NCBI RefSeq assembly: GCF_018459925.1
Contig: NZ_CP075371.1
Coordinates: 186,001 to 250,000, forward strand
Reading direction: 5' to 3'
DNA length: 64,000 bases
Source of the DNA: Nocardioides aquaticus
Lineage (GTDB): Bacteria > Actinomycetota > Actinomycetes > Propionibacteriales > Nocardioidaceae
Every line of letters starts with the position of its first letter. Position 1 is the stretch's first letter. Below, piece after piece: positions 25,321 through 33,653 of the stretch. The notes below the pieces were generated by a model. That model was given only the letters and a program-made list of their open reading frames with translations, had not been told where the DNA came from and ran no database searches. Both the position numbers and the translations under genes were made by a program.

Positions 25321-25782
25321 GTGACCAGGACCCGGGACGTGGTGGCGGCCGACGGCACCACTGCACGGCGCAAGCCCGTCGCGGGTGACCTCCACTGGGA
25401 CGGCGCGGTGTGGCGACGCTGGAGCGGTCGGCGCTGGACACAGGCCGCGTACTCCCTGGACCCGGACCGCCTCGAGGAGCCCGCTCGGCTCGACACCGGG
25501 TCCGCTGTCGGTGAGGACCGCCGCCGACGCGCACTGGCGCTCGCGGTGGAGGACCAGGTGGTCAGCAACGGCGCGACCGTGGTGCTGGACGGCCCCCACG
25601 GCGTTGTGCTCGGCTACCCCCGAGCCGTCTCGCACGTCTTCCACGCCCTCATGACGCTGGTGACGGCGGGCATCTGGATCGTCGTGTGGCTAGCGCTCGC
25701 GCTCGGCCGCGGACAGCGCCGGATCCGCCTGGAGGCGGACGACTGGGGCAACGTGTGGGCGCAACCGGTCGCCGGCAGCTAG
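25321..25782 (+). CDS. Hypothetical single-TM protein with a DUF2510-like Trp-rich segment
   Basis: 153 aa. An N-terminal segment HWDGAVWRRWSGRRWTQAAY recalls the DUF2510-type W-rich motif (W-D-G-x(2)-R-W-W-x-G-x(2)-W-T). A hydrophobic helix lies near residues 108-130 (FHALMTLVTAGIWIVVWLAL), followed by a basic, then acidic tail. The GTG at 25321 is favoured by the motif position and the leaderless -10; the longer frame to 25117 is the low-complexity tandem repeat. The family is typical of actinobacterial small membrane proteins of unknown function. Confidence 0.65.
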   Translation: MTRTRDVVAADGTTARRKPVAGDLHWDGAVWRRWSGRRWTQAAYSLDPDRLEEPARLDTGSAVGEDRRRRALALAVEDQVVSNGATVVLDGPHGVVLGYPRAVSHVFHALMTLVTAGIWIVVWLALALGRGQRRIRLEADDWGNVWAQPVAGS

Positions 25783-25846
25783 CAACCGGGAGGGAAGGGC
25801 CGATGTGCCCTTCCTGCGGAGGCGCCGCCGGGGGGAGCGTGAGGGG

Positions 25847-25939
25847 ATGGTGAAGCACTGGATCCGTCGTCTGCGCTGCCGCCGCGACCACGGGTCGCAC
25901 TGCCCGCACACCTCGCACTACCACCGCGGGAAGCGGTGA
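25847..25939 (+). CDS. Possible 30-residue His/Cys-rich basic peptide
   Basis: Short frame beginning ATG GTG AAG CAC TGG, with GAGGGG just upstream. It contains six His and two Cys, in LRCRRDHGSHCPHTSHYHR, among many Arg/Lys. 27 of the 29 codons after the start end in G or C, as in real genes here. It could bind a metal or nucleic acid. It is not recognised and is too short to be sure of. It lies in the 191-bp gap between the DUF2510-like gene and the convergent formate/nitrite channel gene. Confidence 0.35.
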   Translation: MVKHWIRRLRCRRDHGSHCPHTSHYHRGKR

Positions 25940-25973
25940 CGGAGGCGCCGCGGACCTCGCGTCTGCCGAGGGG

Positions 25974-26807
25974 TTACGCGTCGCTGTCGGCCTCCGCCTC
26001 CGGCTGGTCCTTGACGAACAGGTACCAGTAGGAGGTCGCCACGAAGATCACGGCCCCGACCAGGTTGCCGACCCCGGCGACGCCCCAGTTGAGCAGGGTG
26101 TCGCCCCAGCCGACGTCGGGCACGCCGGCGAACATCGCGGCCGGCAGGAAGAACATGTTGGCGACGACGTGGTCGAAGCCCATCGCCACGAACGCCATGA
26201 TCGGGAAGAAGATGGCGAGGATCTTGCCGGACACGGTGGTCGCGGACAGTGACATCCAGACCGCCAGGCACACCAGCCAGTTGCAACCGACGCCCCGCAG
26301 GAAGGTCTGCCACACGGTCTCGTCGGTCTTGTCCGTGGCGATCGTGGCCAGCCGCTCGTGCGTCATCGCCGCGACGCTCCCGGCCTCCTCGCCGCTGCCG
26401 CCGATGACGCCGGACTGGATGGCCAGGAAGAACGCGACGAACAGTGCTCCGATCAGGTTCCCGAGCAGCACGACGGAGAGGTTGACGACGACGTCCTTGC
26501 CGCCGATCTTGCCGCGCATCGCGCTCAGCGGCACCAGCATCATGTTGCCGGTCGCCAGGTCGGAGCCTGCGATCAGGACCAGGACGAGCCCCAGGGTGAA
26601 GGCGGCGCCCGTGAAGAGGGTCGGCAGCGTCCCCCAGGTCGCCGGGTCCAGGCCGGAGGAGACCGTGATCGCGACCAGGGCGCCGAAGGCGATGTAGGCG
26701 CCGGCGAGGAACGAGCTGAGCAGCAGCTTGTCCCAGGTGCGCGTGGTCTTCTTGGCGCCGGCCTCGACGGCTACGGCCGCCGTCTCTGCGGGCTCACGGG
26801 CGGACAT
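25974..26807 (-). CDS. Formate/nitrite transporter (FNT) family channel
   Basis: 277-residue membrane protein with six hydrophobic helices and the FNT fold. Family loops visible include LFTGAAFTLGLVLVLIAGSDLATGNM (first half-helix region), NLIGALFVAFFLA, and GVGCNWLVCLAVWMS with the FNT N-W-L-V-C block. It would let formate, nitrite or a related monoacid cross the membrane. The ATG at 26807 has AGGAGGT 4 nt upstream. No formate dehydrogenase or nitrite reductase gene is adjacent, so the substrate is not fixed. Confidence 0.9.
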   Translation of the reverse strand: MSAREPAETAAVAVEAGAKKTTRTWDKLLLSSFLAGAYIAFGALVAITVSSGLDPATWGTLPTLFTGAAFTLGLVLVLIAGSDLATGNMMLVPLSAMRGKIGGKDVVVNLSVVLLGNLIGALFVAFFLAIQSGVIGGSGEEAGSVAAMTHERLATIATDKTDETVWQTFLRGVGCNWLVCLAVWMSLSATTVSGKILAIFFPIMAFVAMGFDHVVANMFFLPAAMFAGVPDVGWGDTLLNWGVAGVGNLVGAVIFVATSYWYLFVKDQPEAEADSDA

Positions 26808-26971
26808 GGGACCTCCTGGGTGGGCGGGCCGACGGGCGACGACGCTGGGGAGTCAACCGCACCGCCCGCCTCGTCCGCCAGTGGTCCGGACCGATGATTC
26901 CGGCCGGGTGGGCCCGGCGCGAACGTCGTGGCCATCGGGAAGGGCGGCGGCCGGCCCGGCGTTGGGGCAGG

Positions 26972-27928
<957 letters not shown>

Positions 27929-27940
<12 letters not shown>

Positions 27941-29368
27941 CGCGGCCTTCTCGGCGCGCAGGCGCGCCTCGATGGCGTCGAGGGCGCGGTCGAGGGCGAT
28001 GCGTTTGACGGTGCGCAGGTAGGTGGTCTCGTCGACGGGGTGGGTGCCGGCGGGGCCGGTCTCTCGGTAGAGGCCGTGGGGCGTGCGCCAGTAGTGGCGG
28101 TCGAGGCCGTGCTGGTGGACGGTCCAGCCGGCGTGGGTCTTGGCGCGGTGGTGGGTGCGGGTCAGGGGTGCGGCGTTGGTGTCGTGGGTCTGGCCGGGTG
28201 GTCCGTCGGGGTTGTACGGCACGGGATGGTCCATGTCGGTGCGCCTGGAGGACCGGGTGGCGTGGGGGAAGGCCTCGACGGGGCTGCGGAGGCGGGCCCT
28301 CTCGCGGATGGACTCGGGGAACTCGTAGCTGCTGGTGGTGCCTTCGGCGTGGAGGTCGATCACGGGGCGGAGGCTGACGTTGCTGTGGCGCAGGAGGGCG
28401 ACGAGCTGGGCCAGGAGGATGGGGCCGAGCTCCTCGACGCGGGCGACCGCGTCGCTGCCCTCGCAGGCGGCCTGGTGGAGGTGGACGTAGACCACGGCCT
28501 GGGCGGTGCGCCGCCGCTGCGGGACCGGGTCGCCGGCCTGTGCCGGATCGTCCGAGGGGTGGGGGTTGTCGAGGAGGTCCAGGACGGCGGCGGGGTGGGC
28601 CAGCCAGCCCAGCGCGAGGGCGCGCAGCGCCTGCTTGTCCAGTGCGGTGGGGTCGGGGTGCTCGACCAGGTCGGGGCGGGTGGCGAGGATGTCGGCGATC
28701 CGGTCGACCATGGCGTCGACCCAGACGACGTCTCCGGGTTCCATGCGGGCGTAGAGGCTGCGGGAGCCGAACTTGTCGGTGCGGGTGACGGCCACGAGGC
28801 GGCGTCGGGCCTCGGCCTCCAGCCTGGCGGCGTGGGCGGCCAGGTCGGCCTCGATCACCTTGGCCTCGGCGAGCTCGAGGACGCGGGAGGGGGAGTCACC
28901 GGCGATGGAGTCGGCCACGGCGGCGTCGACGAGGGTCGCCTGGGTGCGGTCGAGCCGACGGGACATGGCGGCGACGCGGCGTGCGACCCAGACCTCGCAG
29001 GGGCCGGCCTGGACGACGGCCCACGTCCTCGGCAGGCGGTGGCGGAGGTCGAGGGCGTCGGCCAGGGCGGCGCGGGCGGCGAGGGTGTGGACGCGGCGGG
29101 CGGTGGCCAGCTCGGGCAGGCAGAGCTCCTGGACCCGCGGGGTGCCCTCGCCGCCGAGGTCGACCAACCGGTCCTCGCCGTTCCAGGCGCGTCGCCCGTC
29201 GGGTCCTTTGCGGGGGTCGGCGGCGTGCAGGTCGGCCCAGTGCAGGGCCAGGAGGAGGTCCTCGACCTCGGCGGCGCGCCTGGTCTGCAGGACTGCTTCG
29301 GTCCGGTGCAGGACGCCGGTGGCGTCGAGGTCCTCGATCGGGACCGGCGGCACGACCTCGGTGGACAT
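27929..29368 (-). CDS. DUF222-HNH endonuclease domain protein (13E12-repeat family)
   Basis: 479 aa. The N-terminal DUF222 helical region covers about residues 15-330. The C-terminal HNH nuclease motif is DMDHPVPYNPDGP, then NAAPLTRTHHRAKTH, so the His and Asn metal and catalytic positions are kept, although the usual zinc Cys residues are replaced (Thr and Leu-Thr). Such genes are multicopy in Mycobacterium and Nocardioides and are linked to mobile or repetitive DNA; their function is unclear. The start is ATG at 29368, exactly where a leaderless promoter would begin its mRNA, with an SOS box inside the promoter, so DNA-damage induction is likely. Confidence 0.9.
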
Positions 29369-29374
29369 GGCCTG

Positions 29375-29404
29375 ACTATACTAGAACACATGTTCGAAAG
29401 TCAA
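29375..29404 (-). promoter_or_regulatory. Leaderless sigma70-type promoter of the DUF222-HNH gene
   Basis: Reading the minus strand: -35 TTGACT (29404-29399), an 18-nt spacer, -10 TATAGT (29380-29375), then 6 nt to the ATG at 29368. Both hexamers are close to consensus, and the expected start of transcription coincides with the start codon. Confidence 0.75.
29382..29397. promoter_or_regulatory. LexA/SOS box (TAGAACACATGTTCGA) in the promoter spacer
   Basis: On the minus strand it reads TCGAAC-ATGT-GTTCTA, against the actinobacterial SOS consensus TCGAAC-N4-GTTCGA (10 of 12 fixed positions). It lies completely within the -35/-10 spacer of the DUF222-HNH gene, so bound LexA would block transcription. 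Confidence 0.7.
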
Positions 29405-29424
29405 TGACACGGTGCGAGTGGTGC

Positions 29425-29730
29425 TCAGAACCAGAGGGGCGGCCAGAACGCGACGAACGCGGCGCCGGCGAGGAGCAGGGCCAGGGCGTTCTCCGCGATC
29501 GTGGAGTGTCCCGGCTTGTCGTAGGTGGCGACCATGGTTCCGACGACGAACGGCACCGCCACGAAGGTCACCGCAGGGAGGTCGGCGAGCCCTCCGAGGA
29601 GGGCGACGAGGCCGCCGACCCACCCCAGGGCGCGGATCAGCAGGACCCGGCGGGGGGCGCGCACGCGGTGCGCGTCGCCCGGCCCGCTCACCTGCTCTGG
29701 AACACGTCGACTGCCTTCCGAGCTGTCCAT
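29425..29730 (-). CDS. Small hypothetical membrane protein, 101 aa
   Basis: Polar N-terminus (MDSSEGSRRVPEQVSG) followed by three to four hydrophobic helices: RVLLIRALGWVGGLVALLGG, LPAVTFVAVPFVVGTMVA and a C-terminal NALALLLAGAAFVAFWPPL. ATG at 29730 has GGGAG upstream and replaces a longer Arg-rich frame. No known family is recognised. It lies between the DUF222 promoter and the MarR gene. Confidence 0.6.
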   Translation of the reverse strand: MDSSEGSRRVPEQVSGPGDAHRVRAPRRVLLIRALGWVGGLVALLGGLADLPAVTFVAVPFVVGTMVATYDKPGHSTIAENALALLLAGAAFVAFWPPLWF

Positions 29731-29808
29731 CCCGCTCCCGACCCGATCGTGTGGCTGACGGCGACCGTGGTCAGCCAACCAGAACCCCTCCAGGGAGGTT
29801 GTCGGTTT

Positions 29809-30300
29809 CTACGACTTTCCGACGGCAGGGTCACCGTGGCCGTCCCCGGCCACGGGTGCGGCATCGTCCCGGAGGGAGCGGACCATGGTTCGCAGCATCC
29901 GGAGCGCCTCGGCCTGCTCGGTCGGGGTCAGGCCGGCCAGCATCCTGACCTCGACGGACCGGACCGCCGTGGTCGCGCGCGCCAGGCTCCGCCGACCTCG
30001 CGGCGTGAGGCGCGCGGGAAGCGCCTTGCCGACGGGCGCCTCCCCGGGTCGGTCGACCTGCCCCTCCCTCTCGAGGGCCTGGAGGAGCGTGTTCATCGAC
30101 TGGCGCGTCACGAACGTCCCCCGGGCGAGCTCGGAGCCGGTCAGGCCGGGGCGCTGGGACAGCAGCTCCAGAGTCGCGTACTGCGTGATGGTCATCCCCA
30201 GCGGGCGCAGCACCTCTTCCATGGCGGCGCGGAGCGCGCTCGACGCCTCCTTCAGCACGTAGCCGACCGACGTCTCGAGGGTGACTCCGTCTTGCGTCAT
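29809..30300 (-). CDS. MarR-family transcriptional regulator
   Basis: 163 aa. A dimerisation helix at the N-terminus is followed by the winged helix-turn-helix: TQYATLELLSQRPGLTGSEL, then FVTRQSMNTLLQALEREGQV and the wing APVGKALPARLTPRG. The C-terminal helix is Arg-rich. It is divergent from a VOC-family gene, with two palindromes in the 63-bp gap. One of them overlaps the MarR start codon, so it very likely represses both genes and responds to a small aromatic or electrophile. Confidence 0.9.
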   Translation of the reverse strand: MTQDGVTLETSVGYVLKEASSALRAAMEEVLRPLGMTITQYATLELLSQRPGLTGSELARGTFVTRQSMNTLLQALEREGQVDRPGEAPVGKALPARLTPRGRRSLARATTAVRSVEVRMLAGLTPTEQAEALRMLRTMVRSLRDDAAPVAGDGHGDPAVGKS

Positions 30301-30316
30301 GTCAGGATCCTGACAT
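30299..30316. promoter_or_regulatory. MarR operator 1, ATGTCAGGATCCTGACAT
   Basis: Perfect 18-bp palindrome overlapping the first two bases of the MarR start codon (ATG at 30300-30298 on the minus strand). Its sequence TGTCAGG-AT-CCTGACA is nearly the same as operator 2. Confidence 0.7.
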
Positions 30317-30326
30317 ACCTTCTCGA

Positions 30327-30342
30327 TGTCAGGAACCTGACA
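30327..30342. promoter_or_regulatory. MarR operator 2, TGTCAGGAACCTGACA
   Basis: 7-bp perfect arms with a central AA, identical in the arms to operator 1. The centres of the two sites are 27 bp apart. It lies 21 bp upstream of the VOC gene start. Confidence 0.7.
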
Positions 30343-30363
30343 CCCAACCGAAGGAGCACCACC

Positions 30364-30729
30364 ATGCCCGTCACCGGCCCCGACTTCGTCTCCCTGCAGG
30401 TGCGTGACCGCGCGGTCTCGCAGGCGTTCTACGAGCAGTACCTCGGGCTGGCCCGCTCGGACGGACCTCCGCACGCCGTCGTCTTCGACACGAGCCCCGT
30501 CGCGTTCGCGCTGCGCGACGTCGTCCTCGGCACCGACCTCGCCTCCGTCGCCCAGCCCGGGATCGGCGCGGCGATCTGGCTGCACGCCACCGACGTCCAG
30601 GCCATCCACGACGCGCTCGTCGCCGACGGCCACGCCGTCGTCGCCGCTCCTGTCGACGGTCCGTTCGGCCGGACCTTCACCTTCGCCGACCCCGACGGCT
30701 ACCAGATCACGCTCCACGACCGCGCCTGA
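30364..30729 (+). CDS. VOC-family (glyoxalase/bleomycin-resistance-like) protein
   Basis: 121-residue protein with two beta-alpha-beta-beta-beta modules. FVSLQVRDRAVSQAFYEQYLGL opens the first and AAIWLHATDVQAIHDALVADG and FTFADPDGYQITLHDRA form the second, with the terminal DPDGYQITLHD motif carrying the metal/Glu-His-like positions of the family. The ATG at 30364 has AAGGAG upstream. It is divergently paired with the MarR gene, so it is the probable target; it may bind or detoxify the inducing compound. It ends ahead of a strong hairpin shared with katG. Confidence 0.85.
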   Translation: MPVTGPDFVSLQVRDRAVSQAFYEQYLGLARSDGPPHAVVFDTSPVAFALRDVVLGTDLASVAQPGIGAAIWLHATDVQAIHDALVADGHAVVAAPVDGPFGRTFTFADPDGYQITLHDRA

Positions 30730-30749
30730 CCGGCACCGCAGAGCACGAC

Positions 30750-30786
30750 GGAGCCCCCGCCCCGCGCACGGCGGGACAGGGGCTCC
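30750..30786. terminator. Bidirectional hairpin terminator between VOC and katG genes
   Basis: GGAGCCCC at 30750-30757 pairs with GGGGCTCC at 30779-30786, and inner GC-rich bases extend the stem. It lies between two convergent stop codons (30729 and 30805), the right place for a two-way terminator. No U-tract, as is usual in these genomes. Confidence 0.7.
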
Positions 30787-30804
30787 GGGGTGGTGCGGGG
30801 TGCG

Positions 30805-33072
30805 TCAGGTGTTCTTGACGTCGTACCGGTCGGCCATCATGAGCTTGTCCCACACCGCCACGAAGTCCCGGACGAACAACGCGTGCCCGTCGCTGGCGGC
30901 GTACACCTCGGCCACGGCGCGCAGCTGCTGGTTGGCGCCGAACACCAGGTCGTGGCGGCTGGCCGAGTAGGCCGGCGCGCCGGTCTCGCGGTCGTCGAGG
31001 GTGAACGCGGTGCCGGCCTCGTCCTGCTTCGTCCACTCGTAGTCGGTGCTGGTCAACGTCGTGAAGAAGTCGTTGGTGAGCACCCCGACGCGGTCGGTGA
31101 AGACCCCGTCGGCGGAGCCGTCGTGGTTGCAGCCCAGCACGCGCAGCCCGCCGGTGAGAACGGTCCACTCCGGTGCGCTCAGCCTCAGCAGCGCGGCCTT
31201 GTCGAGGAACATCTGCTCCGGCGACACCGCCGGGGCCACGGTGGCCCAGTCGTCCATCTGGTAGCTGCGGAACCCGTCGACGGCCGGCGCGAGCCACTCG
31301 AACGTCGGTACGTCGGTCTGCTCGTCGGTCGCGTCGACCCGGCCCGGGGTGAAGGGCACGGTGACCGGCTCGCCGGCCGCCGCGGCGGCCTGCTCGACCG
31401 CCACGCAGCCCCCGAGGACGATCAGGTCGGCGAGGCTGACCTGCTCCGCGCCGCTGTTGAAGTCGGCCCGCACCCGCCGCAGGGCGTCGAGCACGGGCAC
31501 CGTACGGGCGTTGACCGGCCAGTCCTTCTGCGGCGCCAGCGCGAGGCGGGCGCCGTTGGCGCCGCCGCGCTTGTCGGTGTCGCGGTAGGTGATCGCCGAG
31601 GAGAAGGCGGTGAAGGCCAGGTCGGAGACCGAGACGCCGGAGTCCAGCACCGCCTGCTTGAGCTTCGCGATCCCGGCGTCGCCGACGACGGGGTGCTCGG
31701 CCTTCGGCAGCGGGTCCTGCCAGGGCAGGTCCTCGGCGGCGACCTCGGGGCCGAGGTAGCGGTCCTTCGGACCCATGTCGCGGTGCGTGAGCTTGTACCA
31801 GGCGCGCGAGAACTGGTCGGTGAAGTAGTCGAAGTCGGCCAGGAACCGCTCGCAGATCGCCCGGTAGACCGGGTCCACCTTGAGCGCGATGTCGCTGGTC
31901 ATCATCATCAGCGGGTGCTCGACGCCCTCGAGGTGCGCGTCCGGCGTGGTCGGGGCGGTGGCGTCGGTCGGCTTCCACTGCAGCGCGCCGGCCGGGCTCT
32001 CGGTCTGCTCCCACTCGAAGCGGAAGAGGTTCTCGAGGTAGTCGTTGTCCCAGGTGGTCGGGTTCGGCGTCCAGGAGCCCTCGATGCCGTTGGTCATCGT
32101 GTCCTCGGCGTTGCCCTTGCCCTGCGGGTTGTGCCAGCCCAGGCCCATCGACTCCATCGGCGCGACGTCCGGCGGGACGCCGATCCGGTCCGGGGAGACC
32201 TGGCCGTGGCTCTTGCCGAAGGCGTGCCCGCCGGCGATCAGCGCGACCGTCTCCTCGTCGTTCATCGCCATCCGGCCGAAGGTGATCCGGATGTCGACCG
32301 CCGAGGCGGCCGGGTCGCCGTTGCCCTCGGGACCCTCGGGGTTGACGTAGATGAGGGCCGAGTGGGACGCCGCGAGCGGCTGCTCGAGCTCGTAGTCGTC
32401 GCTGCCGGGCTCGCCGGTCCAGCGCTGGTCGCGCATCACCATGGCGTCGCCGGACGGCGGGTTCATGTTGTCGATGTACTCGGGACCCCAGTACACGGCG
32501 TCGTCGGGCTCCCAGGCGTCGCGGCGCCCGCCGCCGAAGCCGAAGGTCGGGAAGCCCATCACCTCCAGCGAGCAGTTGCCGGTCAGCACGATCAGGTCGG
32601 CCCACGACAGGCGGTTGCCGTACTTCTGCTTGATCGGGGACAGCAGGCGACGCGACTTGTCGGTGTTGCCGTTGTCCCACCAGCTGCTGATCGGGGCGAA
32701 GCGCTGCATCGCCTCGCCGGCGCCGCCGCGACCGTCGGCGATCCGGTAGGTGCCAGCGGAGTGCCAGGACATCCGGATCATCTGCGGGGCGTAGTTGCCG
32801 TAGTCCGAGGGCCACCACGACACCGAGGTCGTCAGCAGCTTCTTGATGTCGGCCTTGAGCTCGTCGAGGTCGATGGTCGCGAAGGCGGCGGGGTAGTCCA
32901 GGTCGCGCAGCGGGTTCGCGGCCGCGCCGTCACGGTGCAGCTGCTCGACGCGGAGGCGGTCGGGGTACCAGTCCTGCAGCGTGGGGCGGGAGGTCTGGGC
33001 GCCGCCGACCTTGTTCCCGCCGAAGGGGCACGCCCCCTCGAGGACGTCGTCGTACTCGGTGTACTGGGTCAT
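30805..33072 (-). CDS. katG: Catalase-peroxidase
   Basis: 755-residue bifunctional haem catalase-peroxidase, cytoplasmic. The distal site is [11 protein letters not shown] (Arg-Trp-His), with the Trp of the Met-Tyr-Trp crosslink; the Tyr lies in [15 protein letters not shown] and the Met in [10 protein letters not shown]. The proximal haem His is in [15 protein letters not shown]. The C-terminal duplicated domain is complete. It removes H2O2 and peroxynitrite. Unlike many actinobacteria, there is no furA gene upstream: a small lipoprotein gene lies 59 bp upstream in the same direction. The VOC/katG terminator lies downstream. Confidence 0.97.
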   Translation of the reverse strand: MTQYTEYDDVLEGACPFGGNKVGGAQTSRPTLQDWYPDRLRVEQLHRDGAAANPLRDLDYPAAFATIDLDELKADIKKLLTTSVSWWPSDYGNYAPQMIRMSWHSAGTYRIADGRGGAGEAMQRFAPISSWWDNGNTDKSRRLLSPIKQKYGNRLSWADLIVLTGNCSLEVMGFPTFGFGGGRRDAWEPDDAVYWGPEYIDNMNPPSGDAMVMRDQRWTGEPGSDDYELEQPLAASHSALIYVNPEGPEGNGDPAASAVDIRITFGRMAMNDEETVALIAGGHAFGKSHGQVSPDRIGVPPDVAPMESMGLGWHNPQGKGNAEDTMTNGIEGSWTPNPTTWDNDYLENLFRFEWEQTESPAGALQWKPTDATAPTTPDAHLEGVEHPLMMMTSDIALKVDPVYRAICERFLADFDYFTDQFSRAWYKLTHRDMGPKDRYLGPEVAAEDLPWQDPLPKAEHPVVGDAGIAKLKQAVLDSGVSVSDLAFTAFSSAITYRDTDKRGGANGARLALAPQKDWPVNARTVPVLDALRRVRADFNSGAEQVSLADLIVLGGCVAVEQAAAAAGEPVTVPFTPGRVDATDEQTDVPTFEWLAPAVDGFRSYQMDDWATVAPAVSPEQMFLDKAALLRLSAPEWTVLTGGLRVLGCNHDGSADGVFTDRVGVLTNDFFTTLTSTDYEWTKQDEAGTAFTLDDRETGAPAYSASRHDLVFGANQQLRAVAEVYAASDGHALFVRDFVAVWDKLMMADRYDVKNT

Positions 33073-33088
33073 GACCGGATGCTAGACA

Positions 33089-33129
33089 CCGGACCGCGAC
33101 CGACCGGGTGACTCGCCCCCGCGGTCCGG
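33089..33129. other. Inverted repeat CCGGACCGCG ... CGCGGTCCGG upstream of katG
   Basis: Perfect 10-bp arms (33089-33098 and 33120-33129) separated by 21 nt in the 59-bp gap between the lipoprotein stop and the katG start. It can be a terminator for the lipoprotein gene or an operator for katG; its position allows both. Confidence 0.5.
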
Positions 33130-33131
33130 GG

Positions 33132-33611
33132 TCAGGGGCAGAACGGCTCGGTCGGCGCGCCGGCCTCCCCGGCCGAGATCCCCGACTTGCCGTCGTAGAT
33201 CGCCCAGGCCACCGGCTCGGCCCCGTCGAACCGGGTGACGCAGATCCGGAAGGTGTCGCCCATGACCTCGTAGCCGGCCTCGCTGCCCGGACGCAGGCTC
33301 TTGGCGTAGTCGACGTTCGCCTCGAAGTCGGCCTGGTCCTTCGGGTTCACGAAGCCCTGGTCGATGGCGTAGCCCGCGACGTCGAGGCCGACCGTCGTGG
33401 CCTCGCCCTGGACCTCGCCCACCACCGCGTCGATCTCCGCGTCGATCTCCGCCTGGCTGGTCTCGGGCGCGCTGGGGGACTCGGTCGGCGCGGCGCTCGA
33501 GGACCCCTCCTCGGCGGGCGCGGCGTCCGAGGCCGTGTCCTCGCCGGAGCCGCACGAGGCGAGCAGCAGCAGGGTCGAGGTGGCGAGCAGGGTGCGGGCC
33601 GTCAGCAGCAC
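33132..33611 (-). CDS. Putative secreted lipoprotein, 159 aa
   Basis: Signal peptide with lipobox LLASC (Cys20), then a Ser/Glu/Ala-rich linker of about 30 residues and a small C-terminal domain. The domain ends ICVTRFDGAEPVAWAIYDGK and GAPTEPFCP, with two Cys that could form a disulfide. No family recognised. It is anchored on the outside of the membrane if exported. It is 42 bp downstream of the acyl-CoA synthetase stop and upstream of katG, all leftward. Confidence 0.7.
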   Translation of the reverse strand: MLLTARTLLATSTLLLLASCGSGEDTASDAAPAEEGSSSAAPTESPSAPETSQAEIDAEIDAVVGEVQGEATTVGLDVAGYAIDQGFVNPKDQADFEANVDYAKSLRPGSEAGYEVMGDTFRICVTRFDGAEPVAWAIYDGKSGISAGEAGAPTEPFCP

Positions 33612-33653
33612 GTCGTGGGTCCGATCCGAGAGGGGGGAGGGTGCCGGGCGATC

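Noticed and set aside
25803..25853. 16-codon frame MCPSCGGAAGGSVRGW
   Set aside because: Too short and overlaps the 30-codon candidate; a CPSCG motif alone is not enough.
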